From contig JAIWZP010000039.1 in NCBI GenBank assembly GCA_025201375.1, positions 186,001 to 250,000 of the forward strand: a stretch of 64,000 nucleotides of DNA, read 5' to 3'. The DNA is from Gongronella butleri. Taxonomy: Eukaryota > Mucoromycota > Mucoromycetes > Mucorales > Cunninghamellaceae. Positions 59,602-64,000 of the stretch are shown one piece after another; the stretch's first letter is position 1; each line of letters begins with the position of its first letter. The position numbers were made by a program, and so were the translations under genes. The notes under the pieces were generated by a model. The model saw only the letters and a program-made list of their open reading frames with translations. It ran no database searches and was not told the origin of the DNA.

Positions 59602-59862
59602 ATGGCCCTCGTACGTTATCTCAAATCAAGGCATCAGATGCAGGATGAGGAAAAGGCGACAATCAGCACGTCGTCGGATGAAGGCGAACACAAAGGCACG
59701 ACGCGATGCATGTGTGGGCTCAAGATCCTTGCATTGATGGCTGTTGTGGCGCTTGTGGTCATTGCGGCGGTGCTGCCCAATCTACCCAAGGAAGAAAATA
59801 GCATGGGCATCATCCCCGGTCTCGACCACACCGAGGAGGTCGTTGCCGCCGTCGCAGAGTAG
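59602..59862 (+). CDS. Small single-helix membrane protein, 86 residues
   Basis: Single exon. I do not recognise the family. A basic, polar N-terminus (MALVRYLKSRHQMQDEEKAT) with acidic/Ser residues is followed by one hydrophobic helix (LKILALMAVVALVVIAAVL) and a short acidic tail. CMCG precedes the helix and could be palmitoylated. The N-terminal part is probably cytosolic. A pyrimidine-rich leader lies directly upstream, as at several genes here, and an AATAAA is at about 60058. Small size makes the call less certain. Confidence 0.6.
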   Translation: MALVRYLKSRHQMQDEEKATISTSSDEGEHKGTTRCMCGLKILALMAVVALVVIAAVLPNLPKEENSMGIIPGLDHTEEVVAAVAE

Positions 59863-60757
59863 ATGAAAAAAAAAGTGAGCATCCCACGAAAATGAACAAA
59901 AAAATGACCGAAGGTTGTCCTGTCGCGCCGCCAATTGCCTTGTTTTAATGGCGAAGCGAGGACGCGCAGACCAAAAAAAAAAAAAAAGTGTGCAACATCA
60001 TCCATTTTGTCGCATTCTTTCCCTCCTCCCCTCTCATCATCGTCATATACCCCGTCAAATAAAGCAGAAAAGCGTGTTCCCAAGGGAAAGCAAAAAGGAG
60101 AGGCACAGAGGCACAGAAGCGCAGGGTCATGCAAGGTGGCAAGGAGGCAGAAAGGCATTATTTAAAGGCGTCCAGTAAAAAGAACCGACCCATTGGAGTG
60201 TGTGTGGCTGTCATTTGATGGAGTGAGAGCATGTGATGCAGGGGGGAGGCAAGGGAAAGCGATAAAAAAAGGAGGGGCGGGGTGGAAAAAAAAGGGGAGA
60301 GGAAGATTTTTTTACGCCTCTTGCAACGAGCCCCTATGAACGAGGCCACGATGGACGTGTTTTTGCGATTGATTGGCCAAGGGCAAACGTGGATCGTGAT
60401 CGCAGCATGAGACGACACCCCCTCCCAGCGTGCGGCGCGGTGCACACGCGTGAACAATGCGAGCCACGCGGGTCCGTGACCCATTTTTTCATTTTTTTTT
60501 TAAAGCGGCTTTATATCTTTTTTTTTTTTTTTTTTTTGCTGAGCAGGGGCTCTGCAAGCAGGGCGGCGGGCGGGGCGTGGACTAAAAGGAGAAGTTGGTG
60601 TGTGATGGGGCAACGGCGTGCATTGGGCGCACTTTTTGGGTGGAGAGCGGGCCTGGTTTGAGTTTGAATTGCGCAAAAAAAAAAAGCCAGCCAATTTTCG
60701 ATTTCTCTCTTTTTTCCTTTTTCTTTTTCCACTTTCTTCTCCTTTCCAAGCAAGACC
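59863..60757. other. Intergenic, phosphate transporter promoter
   Basis: 895 bp. A T-run near 60518-60537 and a pyrimidine-rich leader (60695-60750) precede the transporter ATG. No other gene is supported. Confidence 0.5.
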
Positions 60758-63590
60758 ATGAAGTTCTCGCACCAGATACAGTTCAACGCTGTACCTGACT
60801 GGGCCGAGTACTACCTGCCGTAAGCACCAATTCCGCGAAATTAGCGACAAAAAGGCTATAAAAAAAGTCGGAAAGAGAGCCAATTGAAGCGCTGACGCTT
60901 TTTCTTTATCTTTTTCTTTATCTTTTTTAGGTATTCCAATCTCAAAAAGCTCATATATACCATTGAAAAGGACCAAGTGCAGTATGGTCTGGAAGATATT
61001 GAGCGTGGACCGTCTGACGAGCGAACGGCACTGATTGGCAGCCGCGACGAGGCGCACAATGCTCGGTTTACAGAGGCGCTGGACAAGGCGCTGGAGAAGA
61101 TTGTCAAGTTTTACAGCAAAAAGGAGGCGGAGCTGTATGAGGAATTGGACCGTCTTTTGATGGATTACGAGGCGCTTGATCCTTCACAAGCGCCACGACC
61201 GGCGAGCCCATTGACGCTGACATCGTCGTCGCGGCCCGAGGAGACGACATTCTTGCAACCGCAGCCGTCGACGAGCGGGTCGACGTTCCCTCGGCGCGAA
61301 TTGCTCGCGGATGTGGCATCGTATGACATGCCGCCCAACATTGTGACGCAAAATATGGCCGAGACGGACCCTGAGCAAGACGAACACATGGAAGGTGGGC
61401 ATCCGCAAGCGTTTTTGGAGTTGCGCAAGCGGACGATCAATTTGTTTGTCTTGCTTTCCGAGCTAAAGTCGTTTGTCGCGCTGAATTTGACGGCGTATTC
61501 CAAGATTTTGAAGAAATACGACAAGATCACCGGCAGCAATCTGAAGCGGTATTATTTGGCGACGTTTGTGCAGCAAGCGTATCCGTTCAAGACGGCGACA
61601 AAGACGCGACTGAACGAGCGGATCCAAGAAACCGAAAGGGGCTATGCGCTTTTGACGACACAGGGCCAATTGGACCAAGCGATTGACGAGCTCAAGACGC
61701 ATCTGCGTGAACATATTGTGTGGGAGCGCAACACGGTCTGGCGCGACATGGTTGGGCAGGAACGCAAGATCCAGAGCGTCGGGGTCAGTGAGATCAAGCC
61801 ATTGGTGCTCCGCACGCCTTGTGGCGCCTTTGTCTTTGATCGTGATCAATTGACCTCTGGCCTATTCCTCCTGGCCTCCGTCTTGATCTTTTACTCGCTG
61901 CTGCACCTCAATCTGTTTGATCATGTGGAACAGAATCGCTGCTTTGCTATTTTGGTCTTTGCCTCACTCTTGTGGGCCGGCGAGGTAACGTCCATCATGC
62001 ATGATGACACACATCAAACAATAACAAAAAAGGGGGAGGAGGAGGAAAAACAGAGCGCCCACGGGCCGTGTGTTCCGTGTGATTCTTTTCCAATGCCCAA
62101 ATCTCATCTTTTTTTTTTTTTTGAACTTTTAGGTGATGCCCCTGTTTGTCACGGCGCTACTCGTGCCCTTTTTGGTGATCACGCTGCGCGTGATGCGTTC
62201 GGATGACGGCACGCGTCTATCTGCGCCCGACGCGACGAAACGCGTGTTTTCGGCCATGTTTTCGCCCGTGATCATGTTGCTGCTCGGCGGGTTCGCCATT
62301 GCTGGCGCTCTCAGCAAGTTTGGCATTGCCAAATCCATGGCCACGTTTGTGCTGTCAAAGGCCGGCACGCGGCCCAATCGTGTGTTGCTCGTCAACATGC
62401 TCGTTGCCACCATTGCTAGCATGTGGATCAGCAACGTGGCCGCGCCTGTCCTCTGCTTTTCCTTGATTCAGGTACACACCCAGAGAGATAGAGAGAGAAA
62501 AAAAAAGGAAAAACGTGGAAACATGCTTCGATGACTCACCATCAACCATCTTTCTCTCTCTCTCTCTTTTTATTTTTTTTAGCCAATCCTGCGCACGCTG
62601 CCAGTGGACTCTCGATTTGCACCGTGCTTGATTCTGGGCATTGCGTTGGCGTCAAATTTGGGCGGGATGGCGTCACCAATCTCATCGCCCCAGAATGTGA
62701 TTGCGATTCAAAACATGTCGCCGCCGCCATCATGGCTCCAATGGTTCCTTGTGTCGATCCCGCTGTGCTTGGTGGGCAATGGGTTGATTTGGCTGTTTTT
62801 GCTGTGGAGCTACGCGCCCGAGAAGCAGACGACGCATATCCACCCGATCCGCGCGTCGCCTGAGCCGGTCAATTGGACGCAAGTCTACATTTGCGTGGTG
62901 ACCGTCGTGACCATTGCGCTGTGGTGCCTGGCGCACACGTACGAGGACATTTTTGGCGACATGGGCGTCATTGCGCTTCTGCCGCTCATTGCGTTCTTCG
63001 GCACGGGGCTGCTGACAAAGGACGACTTTAACAACTTTTTGTGGAATGTCATCATGCTCGCCATGGGCGGCATCGCCTTGGGCAAGGCTGTCGAGAGCTC
63101 GGGCCTCTTGCACACCATTGCAGAGCATATCGAACACTTTGTCGAGGGCTATTCCGCTTTCAAGGTGCTTTTGGTCTTTAGCTTCCTCGTGCTTGTCATT
63201 GCCACTTTTATCAGCCACACCGTCGCCGCCCTCATCATCCTCCCCATCGTCGCCGAGGTCGGCAATCGCATGGACGTCCCCCAGGCCAATCTGCTTGTCT
63301 TGGTAAAAAGCTCAAAAAAAAAAAATAATGGGGAAAAAAGCACGTTTTCTGATCTTTTTTTTTTTTCTTCCTTTTAATGCTAAAAGGGAGCCGCATTCGT
63401 CTGCTCGTGCGCCATGGGCCTCGCCGTGTCCGGGTTCCCCAACATGAATGCCATTGCCCAGGAAAACGAGCTGGGCAAGCCGTACCTCAGCAGCAAGGAC
63501 TTTATCCGCAATGGCATTCCGTCCAGCATCATGGCCACGGCCTGCGTCACCACCATTGGCTACTTGCTGATGCGTCTCGTCGGTTTTTAA
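60758..63590 (+). CDS. SPX-domain low-affinity phosphate transporter
   Basis: PHO87/PHO90/PHO91-type permease. Exons 60758-60819, 60931-61984, 62133-62471, 62583-63302, 63387-63590; 792 residues. The SPX domain (1 to about 275) starts MKFSHQIQFNAVPDWAEYYLPY, has LKKLIYTIEK and the basic surface motif YSKILKKYDKITG used for inositol-polyphosphate sensing. The rest is a divalent-anion/Na-type symporter with about ten to twelve helices; AIAGALSKFGIAKSMATFVLS, LGIALASNLGGMASPISSPQN (the conserved re-entrant SNxxG motif) and AVSGFPNMNAIAQENELGKPY are diagnostic. Plasma-membrane (PHO87/90) versus vacuolar (PHO91) placement cannot be decided. A 110-residue linker rich in Pro/Ser (about 140-180) interrupts the SPX. 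Confidence 0.95.
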
Positions 63591-64000
63591 GGAAATACCC
63601 CCTCTCAATTCTTTTTGACTCTTAATCAATAGTCGTGTTTTTACAAATTTTTAGACATGCACGGCTATTGTGACTTTTTTTTTTATCTATTTTCAATTCA
63701 TCTTCATGCAATACAAATCCTCCCCCTTTTTTTTCTGTCATTGACACACACACACCTGTGCATCACGTGCCAAGGCTGCACAAAAGACGCGTCTAGACGC
63801 GTCCAAATACAAAATTGGGCGCTTTGGAGCCATTGGAGAGAGCGGGGGCGCAGCCTTGTAACGATTGAACCTGTGATCGACGCGCGGATGGGAGGGAGGG
63901 AAAAAAAAGGGGGGAGTCAACCATCACATGTGCACGCGATTTCTCTCGATGGTGGCGTCGCTTAGTTTTGAAGGTTGCCGATTTGCCTGGGAGCCGATTT
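63591..64000. other. Downstream of phosphate transporter
   Basis: No gene supported; contains the transporter 3' end, a CA microsatellite near 63745 and the palindrome at 63786-63803. Confidence 0.5.
63786..63803. other. 18-bp perfect palindrome with two ACGCGT boxes
   Basis: GACGCGTCTAGACGCGTC is its own reverse complement and contains ACGCGT twice. It lies about 200 bp after the transporter stop. Confidence 0.8.

Overview
The window is nuclear DNA from a fungus, most likely an early-diverging (Mucoromycota-like) lineage. This is inferred from the gene set (Zn2Cys6 factor with a fungal-specific middle domain, SNX41/ATG20-type sorting nexin, NUDE, fungal Med1, SPX-domain phosphate permease, a DUF1752-type protein) and from many short introns (mostly about 55-160 nt) with GT/AG ends, A-runs after the donor and T-runs before the acceptor. 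No bacterial operons, rRNA, convincing tRNA or CRISPR array were seen. Exon models were built by hand from splice sites and reading-frame continuity; lengths and phases close exactly for every multi-exon gene, but individual boundaries may be off by a base.

Layout. 0-20 kb is gene-dense: cytochrome c1 (CYT1, 5' end cut off), NUDE, NAR1 (cytosolic Fe-S assembly), a DUF1752/Reg1-like protein, mitochondrial NADP-isocitrate dehydrogenase, two related small secreted proteins, an SNX41/ATG20-like PX-BAR nexin and Mediator subunit 1. 20-22.2 kb is a repeat island. 22.2-30.8 kb carries a drug/metabolite-type transporter, a long Ser/Pro-rich disordered protein, a Mei2-like two-RRM protein and a four-helix membrane protein. 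30.8-37.4 kb is a second island (tandem repeats, a small inverted-repeat element, a truncated Tc1/mariner-like transposase, a 1.3-kb inverted-repeat element) that surrounds an HSL-type esterase. 37.4-51.2 kb has a peroxiredoxin, the 23-exon phosphatidylinositol 4-kinase STT4/PI4KA and a 1082-residue Zn2Cys6 transcription factor. 51.2-55.5 kb is the third and largest island, with a 1.9-kb element bounded by about 370-bp imperfect inverted repeats and dense TACAGTA/TACTGTA motifs. 55.5-64 kb holds a small KH-like protein, a COPI-associated membrane protein, a tiny one-helix protein and a PHO87/90/91-type phosphate transporter.

The genes are mostly unrelated housekeeping functions: respiration and redox (CYT1, IDP, peroxiredoxin), Fe-S assembly, dynein regulation, endosomal sorting and phosphoinositide synthesis, transcription, RNA binding, and solute transport. 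Divergent pairs (NAR1/DUF1752, transporter/Ser-Pro-rich, peroxiredoxin/STT4) share short promoters. The most unusual material is the three repeat islands with their shared motif vocabulary, three GC-AG introns in one gene, the paired secreted proteins, and the A/T-tract architecture of the introns.
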